A stretch of DNA of 64,000 nt. Origin: Candidatus Hydrogenedentota bacterium (lineage in GTDB: Bacteria > Hydrogenedentota > Hydrogenedentia > Hydrogenedentales > CAITNO01). Both the position numbers and the translations under genes were made by a program. A model generated the notes under the pieces. The model was not told the DNA's origin. It did not search any database and saw only the letters and a program-made list of their open reading frames with translations. The DNA is taken from assembly GCA_903893795.1 (NCBI GenBank), contig CAITNO010000033.1, positions 31,394 to 95,393 on the forward strand, written 5' to 3'. Positions 1 through 8,633 of the stretch are shown in pieces; the stretch's first letter is position 1; each line of letters starts with the position of its first letter.

Positions 1-263
1 TCACGCATGAGGCGAAACGAGGCGACAGGGCAATCCGGCTTACCGCCCGCGAGTTTGGCCTGCTCGAATACTTGATGCGTTCGCCGGGACGCGTCTACAC
101 GCGGACCCAAATCATCGAGCACGTTTTCGGCTACGACTTCGATCCCAACACGAACCTGGTGGATGTGTACATCCAGCGGCTGCGCAAGAAAATCATGGGG
201 AGTTCCGATTCGGACCTCATCGAAACGGTCCGGGGTGTCGGATACAGGTTTCTGAAGCCATGA
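1..263 (+). CDS. OmpR/PhoB-family response regulator, C-terminal DNA-binding domain (partial)
   Basis: The reading frame is open from the left edge (first complete codon at base 3), so the receiver domain lies outside the window. The visible 86 residues form a Trans_reg_C winged helix: LTAREFGLLEYLM, then a recognition-helix region around TNLVDVYIQRLRKKI, then the closing hairpin TVRGVGYRF. This half binds promoter DNA once the missing receiver is phosphorylated. Its stop overlaps the start of the kinase gene by 4 bases (ATGA), so the pair is translationally coupled. The exact stimulus cannot be read. The family call is firm, since the GVGYRF ending is diagnostic. Confidence 0.93.
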   Translation, partial: THEAKRGDRAIRLTAREFGLLEYLMRSPGRVYTRTQIIEHVFGYDFDPNTNLVDVYIQRLRKKIMGSSDSDLIETVRGVGYRFLKP

Positions 264-1762
264 AACGCCGGTTGCTGCCGTCGTTAAGGTCATTCCGGCT
301 GCGCATCGCGCTGTTTTCCGTGCTCGTTTCGGGCGCGGTCCTGGGGGTGTTTGTCAGCCTCACCATTGAGGCGGTTCACCGCACCACGGAACAGCGCATG
401 GACGAGCGGATCGGCGAATTTGCGCACAAACATCTCGTCGGCCCCCGCGAACCGGGCCATTGGGAGCGTGTCAGCGAATCTTTGCGCTTCTTCCTCGGCG
501 ACGACAAGGAGGACGCCTTCATTCTTCTGGTCAAGGACCGCGACGGAGGCACGCTTTACGTTTCGCCGAACTGGCCCAGGGAAATCCCGACAGACTTGTT
601 TCCCGCCGCCGGGGCATGGGATCGGCATTCGGAATCCGCTCCCGACGCGGCGCGGCCGCGCCGTCCGCGTGAGGCGCAGTCCGGGGAGAACACCCGGCAG
701 GCTTCCCCGCCAGACACCGCGCCGCCGCTGAAAACACCGGAATTCTCCACCCGCGAGGCGGGCGGCGTCAAGTGGCGCATCGGCATGGCGGGCAGTCAGG
801 ACCTCACCTTCGTGCTGGGATTGAATTCGCGCCGGATCACGGAGGAAATGTCCCAGATTCGGCATGCCATTTTCATGGCGCTTCCCATCGCGCTGCTGTT
901 CGTTGCGGCGGGCGCCTGGTGGATTTCGCAGCGCGCGCTCAAGCCCATCCAGGCGGTGACGGGAACCATCCGGGAAGTGAAGACCTGTGGGCTGTCCCAG
1001 CGGATTTCGGACCAGAATGAGGACCGCGAGTTCTCCGAACTCATTGCTCATTTCAACGGCATGATGGACTGGCTGGAAAACAGTTTCCGCCAGGCGCTAC
1101 GCTTCAGCGCCGACGCCTCCCATGAATTGAAAACGCCACTGACCGTGCTGCAGGCCCAACTGGAGCAGGCCGTGCACGAGGCCGAACCGGGTTCGGCGGA
1201 GCAGCGCCGCTATGTGGCCTTTGGCAGGGAGCTTCAGCGGCTGAAAAGCATCACGCAGAAGCTGCTGCTCCTGTCCCGGATCGACGCGGGCGAACTGAAG
1301 TTTCACCTGCGGCCGCTGGACCTGACCCAACTGGTGGAGGGCATTGCCGAGGACACCGAAATCCTCGCGCCCGAACTGCGGATAGAGAGCGAGATTGCCC
1401 CCGGAGTCCGCGTGATGGGCGATGCGGACCTGATGAAACAGGTCATCCAGAATCTCGCGGCCAACGCCGTCAAATACAATTACAAGGGTGGATTCATACG
1501 CATGACGCTCCGCGGCGACGGACAGCGGGTCCGCTTCGACATTGCCAATTCAGGCGCGGCCATCCCCCCTGAGGAGCAGGACAAGGTGTTCACCCGCTTC
1601 TACCGCGGCGACAAAGCCCGCACCCGAAGCGTGGGCGGCGCCGGCCTGGGTCTCAGCATAGCCCGCGAAATTGTCCGTGCGCACCAGGGCGAACTTGTGC
1701 TGCAAACAAGCTCGGAGGAAAACACCGTCTTCTCCCTGACGCTTCCGGGGACGACCGCATAG
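260..1762 (+). CDS. Two-component sensor histidine kinase (HAMP-HisKA-HATPase)
   Basis: A 500-residue inner-membrane kinase that should phosphorylate the regulator just upstream. One membrane segment lies at about residues 14-36, then a periplasmic region with a low-complexity Pro/Arg/Ala stretch, a second membrane segment at about 201-221, a HAMP linker, and the HisKA motif SADASHELKTPL with the phospho-acceptor His at residue 288. The ATPase part shows the N box NLAANAVKYN and the G box GGAGLGLSIA. The layout matches the CusS/heavy-metal sensor subgroup, but no metal ligand is evident in the sensor region, so the signal is unknown. The start overlaps the regulator stop (ATGA). Confidence 0.93.
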   Translation: MKRRLLPSLRSFRLRIALFSVLVSGAVLGVFVSLTIEAVHRTTEQRMDERIGEFAHKHLVGPREPGHWERVSESLRFFLGDDKEDAFILLVKDRDGGTLYVSPNWPREIPTDLFPAAGAWDRHSESAPDAARPRRPREAQSGENTRQASPPDTAPPLKTPEFSTREAGGVKWRIGMAGSQDLTFVLGLNSRRITEEMSQIRHAIFMALPIALLFVAAGAWWISQRALKPIQAVTGTIREVKTCGLSQRISDQNEDREFSELIAHFNGMMDWLENSFRQALRFSADASHELKTPLTVLQAQLEQAVHEAEPGSAEQRRYVAFGRELQRLKSITQKLLLLSRIDAGELKFHLRPLDLTQLVEGIAEDTEILAPELRIESEIAPGVRVMGDADLMKQVIQNLAANAVKYNYKGGFIRMTLRGDGQRVRFDIANSGAAIPPEEQDKVFTRFYRGDKARTRSVGGAGLGLSIAREIVRAHQGELVLQTSSEENTVFSLTLPGTTA

Positions 1763-1868
1763 GGGCTTCCGAAGCCTTTCACCATGCCCGGACAACAGCC
1801 ACTCACCCATGCTATCCGGCCGCATTCGACATTGTGTCTAGCCCGCGCCCCTGTCTGCGAACAACCCC

Positions 1869-1900
1869 AGGGCGCGGTTTGCGTTCAGGAACCGCGCCCT
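1869..1900. repeat. Perfect 11-bp inverted repeat between kinase and PQQ gene
   Basis: Arms at 1869-1879 and 1890-1900 pair perfectly around a 10-base loop. There is no T-run after it, so it is not a classical intrinsic terminator. It lies 37 bases before the start of the PQQ-like gene and could end kinase transcription or act in the 5' leader of the next gene. Confidence 0.45.
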
Positions 1901-1937
1901 TCATAATCTCGGACTGGCCCACCAAAGGGGATTTATC

Positions 1938-3674
1938 ATGAGCAATCCAATAGAGAATGGCGGCATAGACGGAAAAACAACCGCGAAGATCCGCGTCTGG
2001 CCCGCGCTGGCCATCCTGGTTGTGCAGTTTGCCGCCGCGCAAATCCTGTCTGTCTTCGGGTCAACGGACATCCACAGCGCTGTGAGCCTCGCCGTGGTTC
2101 CCCTTACGGCTGCGGTACTGCTTTTGATTTGGTGGCTGTTTGCAAGCCGGGTGCCGGTCCTGGACCGGCTAATTGGTTTACTGTTGGCTGGCGGCGCCCT
2201 CTGGGGGGTCAGCCATTCCCGGGGAGCCATGCTGCTTGCCTTTGCCGTGCCGGCCATGACGACCAGTCTGGTGCTGACCTTGGCGCTGACCAGCCGTCTG
2301 CGCTGGGTTGCCGCCCGGTGGGTGGCGGTGACCTGTGTTCTCGGCTGTGCCGGGTTGTTCATGGCGCTGCGTGTCGATGAAATCGGCAGCGGCCTGGCCC
2401 CCGTGGTGTCATGGCGGTGGAGCCCGACCAAAGCAGAAAGCTCGGCGGCCATCCCCGTGCCCGAGGCCAACGGCACGGCCCAACTGCCGGCCCAGGCCGG
2501 GCCCGCCGACTGGCCCGCATTCCGCGGTCCGCTGCGCGACGCCATCCTGACCGGAACACGCCTCTCCACGGACTGGAGCACGCCGCCGCGCGAACTTTGG
2601 CGCAAACCGATCGGCTCGGGTTATTCCTCTTTTGTCTCCGTGGGCGACTATGTGTTCACCCAGGAACAGCGCGGCGCGGAGGAACTGGTAACCTGCTATC
2701 AGGCCGCGACGGGCGCGAATGTGTGGGTGAACCGGACGGCCGCCGAGTTCAAGGACGACATGGGCCTGGGCCCCCGCGCCACGCCCACCTTCAGCGACGG
2801 CAGGCTGTACACCCTGGGCTGCACGGGCACGCTGCAGTGTCTCGACGCCGCCACGGGAAACATAATCTGGAAGCGCGACCTGCCCAAAGATACCGGGGGC
2901 CGCGCTTCCCACTTCGGCTGCACCGGCTCCCCCCTGGTCGTGGGCGGGCTGGTCGTCACGTTCAGCGGCCGAAGCGAGGGCAAAAGCGCCACCGCCCATG
3001 ACCGCGCGACCGGCGCGGTGGTCTGGCAGGCGGGCCATGACACCGAGGTGTACGCCTCCCCGCAGTATGCCGAGTTGCTGGGCGTGCCCCAGGTGCTCAT
3101 GGTCTGCGACTACGGACTGCAGTCCTTCGCGCTCGACAAGGGAACGCTGCTGATCGATTACCCTTGGAAGGCCGAGATTAACAACCGCGCCGTGCAGCCC
3201 CTGGTCTTGGACGAACGGGTCATGGTGGCCACCACCGGGTTCATGACCACGCGCATGCTGCGCGTCCAAAAAGACGCCGCCGCGTGGACCGTAAAGGAGG
3301 ACTGGGACAGCAAGAAGTTCCGGCCCTATTTCAACGATGGCGCGCTGTGCAAGGGTTTCTATTACGGCTTCGACGGCGAACGGCTCGCCTGCCTCGACAC
3401 CGCAACGGGCGAACGCCGCTGGGAGGGCAAGCGCTACGGCGGACAGCTCCTGCTTCTGGCCGACATGGAGACCCTGCTGGTGCTCAGCGACACGGGCGAT
3501 GTGGCACTCGTCCCCGCCACGCCCGACCGCTTCAGTGAGATCGCCCGGTTCAAGGCCATCCATGGCAAGACCTGGAGCAACCCCGTGGTCGCCCACGGCA
3601 GGCTTTTCGTCCGCAACGCCGAAGAGGCGGCCTGTTTCGAACTTCCCACAGTCGGCACCGCCGCCGCCCGTTAG
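1938..3674 (+). CDS. Membrane protein with PQQ-like beta-propeller domain (paralogue 1)
   Basis: 578 residues. The N-terminal ~150 residues hold about five hydrophobic segments (beginning ALAILVVQFAAA, TAAVLLLIWWLFA and LIGLLLAGGALWG). From about residue 185 the protein is a PQQ-type propeller: it opens with DWPAFRGPLRD, the usual start of outer-membrane PQQ-like proteins of this group, followed by repeats such as AATGNIIWKRDL and ATGERRWEGKRYGG. No cofactor ligands are certain. BamB-like scaffolding or sugar-related enzymology are both possible. An AAAGGGG ribosome site precedes the ATG. The next gene is a close paralogue in tandem. Confidence 0.85.
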   Translation: MSNPIENGGIDGKTTAKIRVWPALAILVVQFAAAQILSVFGSTDIHSAVSLAVVPLTAAVLLLIWWLFASRVPVLDRLIGLLLAGGALWGVSHSRGAMLLAFAVPAMTTSLVLTLALTSRLRWVAARWVAVTCVLGCAGLFMALRVDEIGSGLAPVVSWRWSPTKAESSAAIPVPEANGTAQLPAQAGPADWPAFRGPLRDAILTGTRLSTDWSTPPRELWRKPIGSGYSSFVSVGDYVFTQEQRGAEELVTCYQAATGANVWVNRTAAEFKDDMGLGPRATPTFSDGRLYTLGCTGTLQCLDAATGNIIWKRDLPKDTGGRASHFGCTGSPLVVGGLVVTFSGRSEGKSATAHDRATGAVVWQAGHDTEVYASPQYAELLGVPQVLMVCDYGLQSFALDKGTLLIDYPWKAEINNRAVQPLVLDERVMVATTGFMTTRMLRVQKDAAAWTVKEDWDSKKFRPYFNDGALCKGFYYGFDGERLACLDTATGERRWEGKRYGGQLLLLADMETLLVLSDTGDVALVPATPDRFSEIARFKAIHGKTWSNPVVAHGRLFVRNAEEAACFELPTVGTAAAR

Positions 3675-3794
3675 CCCTTCTCCGCCGGGTGTCACCGCCT
3701 CTGTCGCGGTCGGGTCCAATGGCCATTCACCGTGTTTGTTTCTAAACGACCGCCCTGCTCATAATGCGCCTTCACCCTGAGCTAAGGATTTACC

Positions 3795-5519
3795 ATGGAC
3801 ACACCCTCGGACAAGGTAAACAGCGCCATTCCCGGCGGCAACAAGCCCGCACGACCGCTGCGCATCTGGCCCGCGCTGGTCATTCTGCTCCTACAGTTTG
3901 CCGCCTCGCGGCTGGTGTCCCTCTTCGGGTCCACCAACATACACAGCGCCGTGGGCCTCGCCGTGGTGCCGCTTGCGGGCGCGGTGCTGCTGGCGCTTTG
4001 GTGGCTGGCGGCCAGCCGCGCCCCAGTGCTCGACCGGATTCTGGGGCTGCTGCTGCTCGTCGCACTCCTCTGGGGCGTCAAGTATTCGCGCGGAATCATG
4101 CTCCTCACCTTTGCCGTGCCCGCCATGACCACCGGCATGGTCTTGACCCTCGCGGTGACGAGCCGCCTGCGCTGGCCCCTCGCGAGGTGGGCGGCGCTGG
4201 CTTTTGCGGTCGGCTGCGCCGGGGTCTTCCTTTCCCTGCGCACCGATGAAATAGGCAGCGGACTGGCCCCGGTCGTGTCCTGGCGCTGGAGCCCGACCGA
4301 AGCCGAGGCGTCCGCGGCCATCCCCACCGCAAAGGCCAACGGCACGGCCGTGCTGCCCGCACAGCCCGGCCCGGCCGACTGGCCGGGCTTTCGCGGCCCG
4401 AACCGCGACGGCATCCTGAACGGTGTGCGTTTCTCGGCCGACTGGACCAAGGCACCGCGCGAGTTGTGGCGCAAACCGGTCGGCGCGGGCTGGTCTTCCT
4501 TCACCGCCGTGGGCGACTATGTGTTCACCCAGGAACAGCGCGGCGGGGACGAGCTGGTCACCTGCTACGCCGCCGCCACGGGCGAGGATGTGTGGGTGAA
4601 CCGCATCACCGCCCAGTTCAAGGATGACATGGGCCTGGGCCCCCGCGCCACGCCCACCTTCTGCGACGGCAGGCTGTACACCCAGGGCTGCACGGGCGTG
4701 CTGCAATGCCTCGACGCCGCCACGGGAAACACGGTCTGGAAGCGTGACCTGACCAAGGACGCCGAGGCCCGTGTGCCCGGCTACGGTTTCTCCAGTTCCC
4801 CCCTGGTCCTCGACGAACTCGTTATCGAATTCTCCGGCAGGCACGACGGCAAGAACGCCGTGGCCTACAACCGCGCCACCGGCGAGGTGGCCTGGCGTGC
4901 CGGGCACGGCGGCGACGCCTACAGTTCGCCCCAGCTGGCCGTCATCGCGGGCGTGCCGCATGTGCTCATGGTCTGCGACTACGGGCTCCAGTCCTTCGTT
5001 CCCGAAACGGGCGCGCAGCTCATTGACTATCATTGGAAGGCCGAGGTCAACCCGCGCTGCGTGCAACCCGTGGTCGCCGACGACCGGGTGATGGTCGGCA
5101 CCACCGGCATGATGAGCGCCCGCATGGTGCGCATCGGGAAGACCGGCGACGCCTGGACCGCCACGGAGGAGTGGACCAGCAAAAAGTTCCGCCCCTACTT
5201 CAACGACGGCGTGCTCCACAAAGGCTTCTTTTACGGCTTCGACGGCGAGCGTCTGGCCTGCGTGGACATCACGACGGGGGAACGCCGCTGGGAAGGCAAA
5301 CGCTACGGCGGACAGCTCCTGTTTGTCGCCGATATGGAAACGCTGCTCATACTCGGCGACGCGGGCGACGTGGTGCTGGTCCCGGCCACTCCCGAAGGCT
5401 TCAAGGAGACGGCCCGCTTCAAGGCCATCAGCGGCAAGACCTGGAACCATCCCACGATAGCGCACGGCAGACTCTTCGTGCGCAACGCCACAGAGGCCGC
5501 ATGTTTTGAGCTTCAGTAG
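3795..5519 (+). CDS. Membrane protein with PQQ-like beta-propeller domain (paralogue 2)
   Basis: 574 residues, alignable with the upstream gene from end to end: the same five-segment membrane module, the same DWPGFRGPNRDGI entry into the propeller, and long shared blocks such as GDYVFTQEQRGGDELVTCY and KKFRPYFNDG. The two probably arose by tandem duplication. Differences cluster in loops, for example SRSEGK-like versus SGRHDGK. The 120-base gap carries a TAAGGA ribosome site. Function is inferred to match its twin: membrane-anchored, with the propeller outside the cytoplasm. The substrate is unknown. Confidence 0.85.
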   Translation: MDTPSDKVNSAIPGGNKPARPLRIWPALVILLLQFAASRLVSLFGSTNIHSAVGLAVVPLAGAVLLALWWLAASRAPVLDRILGLLLLVALLWGVKYSRGIMLLTFAVPAMTTGMVLTLAVTSRLRWPLARWAALAFAVGCAGVFLSLRTDEIGSGLAPVVSWRWSPTEAEASAAIPTAKANGTAVLPAQPGPADWPGFRGPNRDGILNGVRFSADWTKAPRELWRKPVGAGWSSFTAVGDYVFTQEQRGGDELVTCYAAATGEDVWVNRITAQFKDDMGLGPRATPTFCDGRLYTQGCTGVLQCLDAATGNTVWKRDLTKDAEARVPGYGFSSSPLVLDELVIEFSGRHDGKNAVAYNRATGEVAWRAGHGGDAYSSPQLAVIAGVPHVLMVCDYGLQSFVPETGAQLIDYHWKAEVNPRCVQPVVADDRVMVGTTGMMSARMVRIGKTGDAWTATEEWTSKKFRPYFNDGVLHKGFFYGFDGERLACVDITTGERRWEGKRYGGQLLFVADMETLLILGDAGDVVLVPATPEGFKETARFKAISGKTWNHPTIAHGRLFVRNATEAACFELQ

Positions 5520-5627
5520 GGTGCTGTGAAGAGGCACGAAGCGCCACGAAACGCACTGTCTTATCCCCACAAGAAGCCGGCAGGGATGCTCCCGCCTCTA
5601 CCAAATTGACGGGCGCTTTATCGGATA

Positions 5628-6392
5628 TTACAGATGCGGCTCCGGCAATTTCGCGAAGGGCAGCGATTGCACCGCATCCACCGACCCGAAAATCGCCTGC
5701 TGGACATCCTCCATCAGACGCACCACCGTCAGCTCTGCGGCGGCCGCGTCACGCATGGTGATGGCGTCCACTATCTGCTCCACGGCCCGCTGCAAACGGG
5801 GAAAGCCCACCAGCGGCATGTCAATCATGTCCCAAAGTTGCAGTTGCGCGCGCGAGGTCGTGTTCAGCATGAACAGGTAGACCCGGTTGTGGGCGGCCTC
5901 GGCCATCAGACGCAGCAGATTGCGCGTGGTCTCGCGCAGACGCGGCAGGTCATCGTGGGCGTCGCGCCGCTCCGCCGTCAGGCGGCGCATCCCCTCCAGT
6001 TCAGCCTCCGTCCGGCGCACCGCCGCCGCGCGCACCACCATGCGCATGATGTTGCCGCGGAACTCCAGGGCGTCGTGAAGAAACTCGCGGTTGATCGAGC
6101 CGTCCTCGCGGATCACGAGCACGTCCAGCAACTGGACGCCGCCGCTCAGTTCCATCTCCTCCACATAAATGCCCGAGCCCTGGCGCGCCCGCACCATGCC
6201 AATACCCTCAAGCCGCTTGACGGCCTCGCGAATGGCGTTTCGGTTGGTGCTGAATTCCGCGGCCAGTTCACGTTCCGTGGGCAGCCGGTCGCCCACCTTG
6301 TAGCAACCCTCCAAGATGCGGCGCGCCAGCAAATCGGCGATTTGATGGGTACGCGTGCCGGTAGGTTCTATGGCGTTTTGCGGAAGATTCAT
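5628..6392 (-). CDS. GntR-family transcriptional regulator, FadR subfamily
   Basis: 254 residues. The N-terminal winged helix (about residues 13-76) shows the GntR signature: LEGCYKVGDRLPTERELA, then STNRNAIREAVKRLEGIGM and RQGSGIYV. The C-terminal ~150 residues are helical and Arg/Glu-rich, as in the FCD effector domain of FadR-type regulators, which usually senses a carboxylate or acyl-CoA. A perfect FadR/PdhR-like palindrome lies 59 bases upstream, pointing to autoregulation. The neighbours do not reveal the regulon. The GT4 gene ends only 73 bases upstream on the same strand. Confidence 0.9.
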   Translation of the reverse strand: MNLPQNAIEPTGTRTHQIADLLARRILEGCYKVGDRLPTERELAAEFSTNRNAIREAVKRLEGIGMVRARQGSGIYVEEMELSGGVQLLDVLVIREDGSINREFLHDALEFRGNIMRMVVRAAAVRRTEAELEGMRRLTAERRDAHDDLPRLRETTRNLLRLMAEAAHNRVYLFMLNTTSRAQLQLWDMIDMPLVGFPRLQRAVEQIVDAITMRDAAAAELTVVRLMEDVQQAIFGSVDAVQSLPFAKLPEPHL

Positions 6393-6400
6393 GGGGCCAT

Positions 6401-6406
6401 TCTATA
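6401..6406 (-). promoter_or_regulatory. -10 box of the GntR-family gene, near-leaderless
   Basis: On the minus strand TATAGA is followed by only eight bases before the ATG at 6392, so a transcript starting about 7 bases after the -10 box would have almost no leader. The -35 region is weak (GATGGA at 17-bp spacing). Confidence 0.4.
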
Positions 6407-6450
6407 CAAATCCGCCAATTGTTTCCATCACCATGGCGCGGATTGCAGCA

Positions 6451-6463
6451 TTGGTAAGACCAA
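6451..6463. promoter_or_regulatory. FadR/PdhR-type GntR operator
   Basis: TTGGTAAGACCAA is a perfect palindrome (TTGGT-3-ACCAA) and matches the TGGTNNNACCA core known for FadR-subfamily regulators; the E. coli PdhR site has the same TTGGTNNGACCAA form. It sits 59 bases upstream of the GntR gene, so autoregulation is the simplest reading. Confidence 0.7.
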
Positions 6464-6465
6464 CT

Positions 6466-7725
6466 TCACGGCCTCGGGGATTGACCTGCCGCGACGGCCT
6501 TTTCAATCGCCTTGACCAGGCAGGCGATATTGGATTCCAGACCGAAGCCGGATTCCACTGCGGCGCGGGCGTTTTCCACCAGCCGACGCGCATATTCGGA
6601 GTCATCCATCAGGGCTTCCATGGCCCCGGCCAGCGCGGCGGCATCGCCGGGCGCCACCAGCAAACCGGAATAACCGCTGTCGATCAGTTCAGGATTGCCC
6701 GACACGGGTGTGCTGATGACGGGAACGCCAAGCGCCATCGCCTCGATGAGCACGATGGGCGTGCCGTCCATGTCGCGGTTGCCCGCCTCAAGACAGGCGA
6801 GCACAAAGGCGTCCGCCTCGTCATAATAGCGGCGCACCCGCTCCTGGGGCTGCGGCCCGACGAGATGGATGCGGTCAGCGAGTCCAAGGCGTTCGATGTG
6901 CTCCCGGAGTGCCTGCTCCGTCGGTCCGCCGCCCACCACGTCGGCCTGGAAATCGCGGCCCTGCTTGGCCAACAGCGCCAGCGCGTCGAAGAATACGGGG
7001 AAGCCCTTCTTTTCCACCAGGCGTCCGACGGAAAGAAAGCGGTAAGTTTTGGAGGGTGGTTTCGGGGCGCGGCAGGCGAAACGGTTCAGGTCCACACCGG
7101 TGCGCATCACGTCCAGTTTGGACGCGTCGCAACCCTTGGTGTCGGCAAGAAAACGGACGTTGTAGCGCGAACTGCACATGCCGAAAGCGGACCGGGCCAC
7201 TTTCTCGCGCATGGCGGCGGCGTGAACGAAAATGTCGTGCGCGTGGCAGAGGAAGCTGAAGGGGATGCCGAGCAGCAGCGCGGCATACATGGCGATGCCG
7301 ACGGGCGTGTGCGCGAAATTGCAGTGAATGTGTTCGGCGCCCGCCGCGTCGAGCCGTTCCGCCAGCAGGCATCCGGCGAGGAAGTGCCAGACGAACTTGG
7401 GACGGTCCACCAGACGGGGCGTTTCAGCAAAGACCACGTCATGCAGGCAGGCACCCAGCGTGCGCGCAAAGCGGGCGGGCCTGCGCAGCGCCTGACGCAG
7501 GACCGCGGCCAAAAAGGCGGCGGCGCCGTGGTCATAGAGATACTGGGTCTCCTCGATAAAGGGCCGGGCCTCGTCGGAAAGCACCCCCTCATCGGGCCGC
7601 TGGACGGAAAACACGGCCACTTCAACACCCTGCGCGCGCAGCCCCTCAATGTCCCGGTACACAAAGGTGGTGCTGAGTTCCCCAATGCGCGGGGCTATGT
7701 AGGCGATGCGCAGCGCTTTGGCCAT
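6466..7725 (-). CDS. GT4-family glycosyltransferase (GT-B fold)
   Basis: 419 residues. It begins ALRIAYIAPRIGELSTTF, the N-terminal pattern of colanic-acid-type transferases (WcaL/AmsK-like). The middle holds the C-terminal-domain strand FLSVGRLVEKKGFPVF, and the sugar-nucleotide site shows EAMALGVPVISTPVSGNPEL, with the usual Glu of GT4 enzymes. It should transfer a sugar from a nucleotide donor onto a surface polysaccharide or lipid intermediate at the cytoplasmic face. It stands alone rather than in a polysaccharide cluster, so the product cannot be named. The ribosome site is weak. Confidence 0.9.
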   Translation of the reverse strand: MAKALRIAYIAPRIGELSTTFVYRDIEGLRAQGVEVAVFSVQRPDEGVLSDEARPFIEETQYLYDHGAAAFLAAVLRQALRRPARFARTLGACLHDVVFAETPRLVDRPKFVWHFLAGCLLAERLDAAGAEHIHCNFAHTPVGIAMYAALLLGIPFSFLCHAHDIFVHAAAMREKVARSAFGMCSSRYNVRFLADTKGCDASKLDVMRTGVDLNRFACRAPKPPSKTYRFLSVGRLVEKKGFPVFFDALALLAKQGRDFQADVVGGGPTEQALREHIERLGLADRIHLVGPQPQERVRRYYDEADAFVLACLEAGNRDMDGTPIVLIEAMALGVPVISTPVSGNPELIDSGYSGLLVAPGDAAALAGAMEALMDDSEYARRLVENARAAVESGFGLESNIACLVKAIEKAVAAGQSPRP

Positions 7726-7744
7726 GATGCAGTTTCCGCCGGAA

Positions 7745-7779
7745 CAAAGAAAAAGGGCGGCGGCACTGCGCCGCCGCCC
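7745..7779 (-). terminator. Rho-independent terminator after the Ala/Lys-rich lipoprotein gene
   Basis: On the minus strand a perfect 10-bp GC stem (7755-7764 with 7770-7779, 5-base loop) is followed directly by TTTTTCTTTG. It lies 25 bases past the stop of the lipoprotein gene and 30 bases before the glycosyltransferase start. Confidence 0.85.
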
Positions 7780-7803
7780 GAAAATAACGGCACTTCGAAA
7801 AAG

Positions 7804-8532
7804 TTACTTGGCCTTCGCCGTGACGTAATCGACCAGCGCGGATTTTTTGGCCCCAGGCCGCAGCACAAGGGCCAGCGCGCCCGAGCCCGGCTTGGCATCG
7901 GCGGGAATGCTGACGGTCTTGGTGACCGACTCCCAGGCCCCGTGTCCTTCCGCGTCCAAAACAAGGGTCTGCGGACCGGCCTTGGTTTCATAGCTCAACT
8001 TGGCGCTAAGCATCTTGGCCTCGGAGGCCTTGACCCGCAGCGTCACGGTGACGGACTTGCCCGCAATATTGCCGGAAAGATGCTGGCGGAGCGTGGTGGG
8101 CTTGTCCGTTCCCGACGGCTTCAGTTCCACATAGACGCTGTCCTTGCCGGTCCCTGCGGTCTTGATGGCCTTGTCGGCGGGCGCTGCGATCCAACGGTGC
8201 GGAACCTCTTTGTCCCAGTCCTTGAAGTTGAAGTTGGCGACCAACTGATCGCCCTTGGCCTCGTCTGCGGCGGGTTTGGGCTTGGCCTTGTCTGCCCCTG
8301 CCTTGTCGGCCGCTTTTGCATCGGCAACCTTGGGCGCCGGTTTTGCGTCGGCAGCCTTGGGGGCCGGTTTTGCGTCAGCCGTCTTGGCAGGCGCGGCGTC
8401 TTTGGCCGGCGCGGTCTTGGCCGCGGCATCGGCTGCGGGAAGAGAAGGGGAACCGCACGCGGTCACCACCACGAAACTGCCGGTGAGGGCCAGCGACAGC
8501 ACTATTTTGGACCAGGAAGCGTTGCTTAACAT
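7804..8532 (-). CDS. Lipoprotein with Ala/Lys/Pro-rich linker
   Basis: 242 residues, not a recognised family. A signal peptide ends in the lipobox VVTAC (Cys about 26), so it should be lipidated and held in a membrane. Residues about 35-85 form a low-complexity linker built on an ADAKPAPK-type unit, typical of wall-spanning spacers. The C-terminal ~150 residues look like a single beta-rich domain (NFNFKDWDKEVPHRW, VTVTLRVKAS, AWESVTKTVSIP), resembling a carbohydrate-binding or jelly-roll fold. A strong AAAGGAGATGAC ribosome site precedes the ATG. A clear terminator follows. Confidence 0.75.
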   Translation of the reverse strand: MLSNASWSKIVLSLALTGSFVVVTACGSPSLPAADAAAKTAPAKDAAPAKTADAKPAPKAADAKPAPKVADAKAADKAGADKAKPKPAADEAKGDQLVANFNFKDWDKEVPHRWIAAPADKAIKTAGTGKDSVYVELKPSGTDKPTTLRQHLSGNIAGKSVTVTLRVKASEAKMLSAKLSYETKAGPQTLVLDAEGHGAWESVTKTVSIPADAKPGSGALALVLRPGAKKSALVDYVTAKAK

Positions 8533-8633
8533 GTCATCTCCTTTGATGCTGGTTCCGGCCGAAAGCGCCTCCCTGGCCGGAACATTCTGGGTTTAATCAT
8601 AACACAGGACCGCTTTTCACCGCATATTCCGCA

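Noticed and set aside
1869..1900. Intrinsic terminator of the sensor kinase
   Set aside because: The stem is perfect but no T-run follows on either strand, so it is listed only as an inverted repeat.
8255..8440. Tandem repeat array as a separate element within the lipoprotein gene
   Set aside because: It is the coding sequence of the Ala/Lys/Pro linker; the repeat unit is in frame and is a usual linker type.
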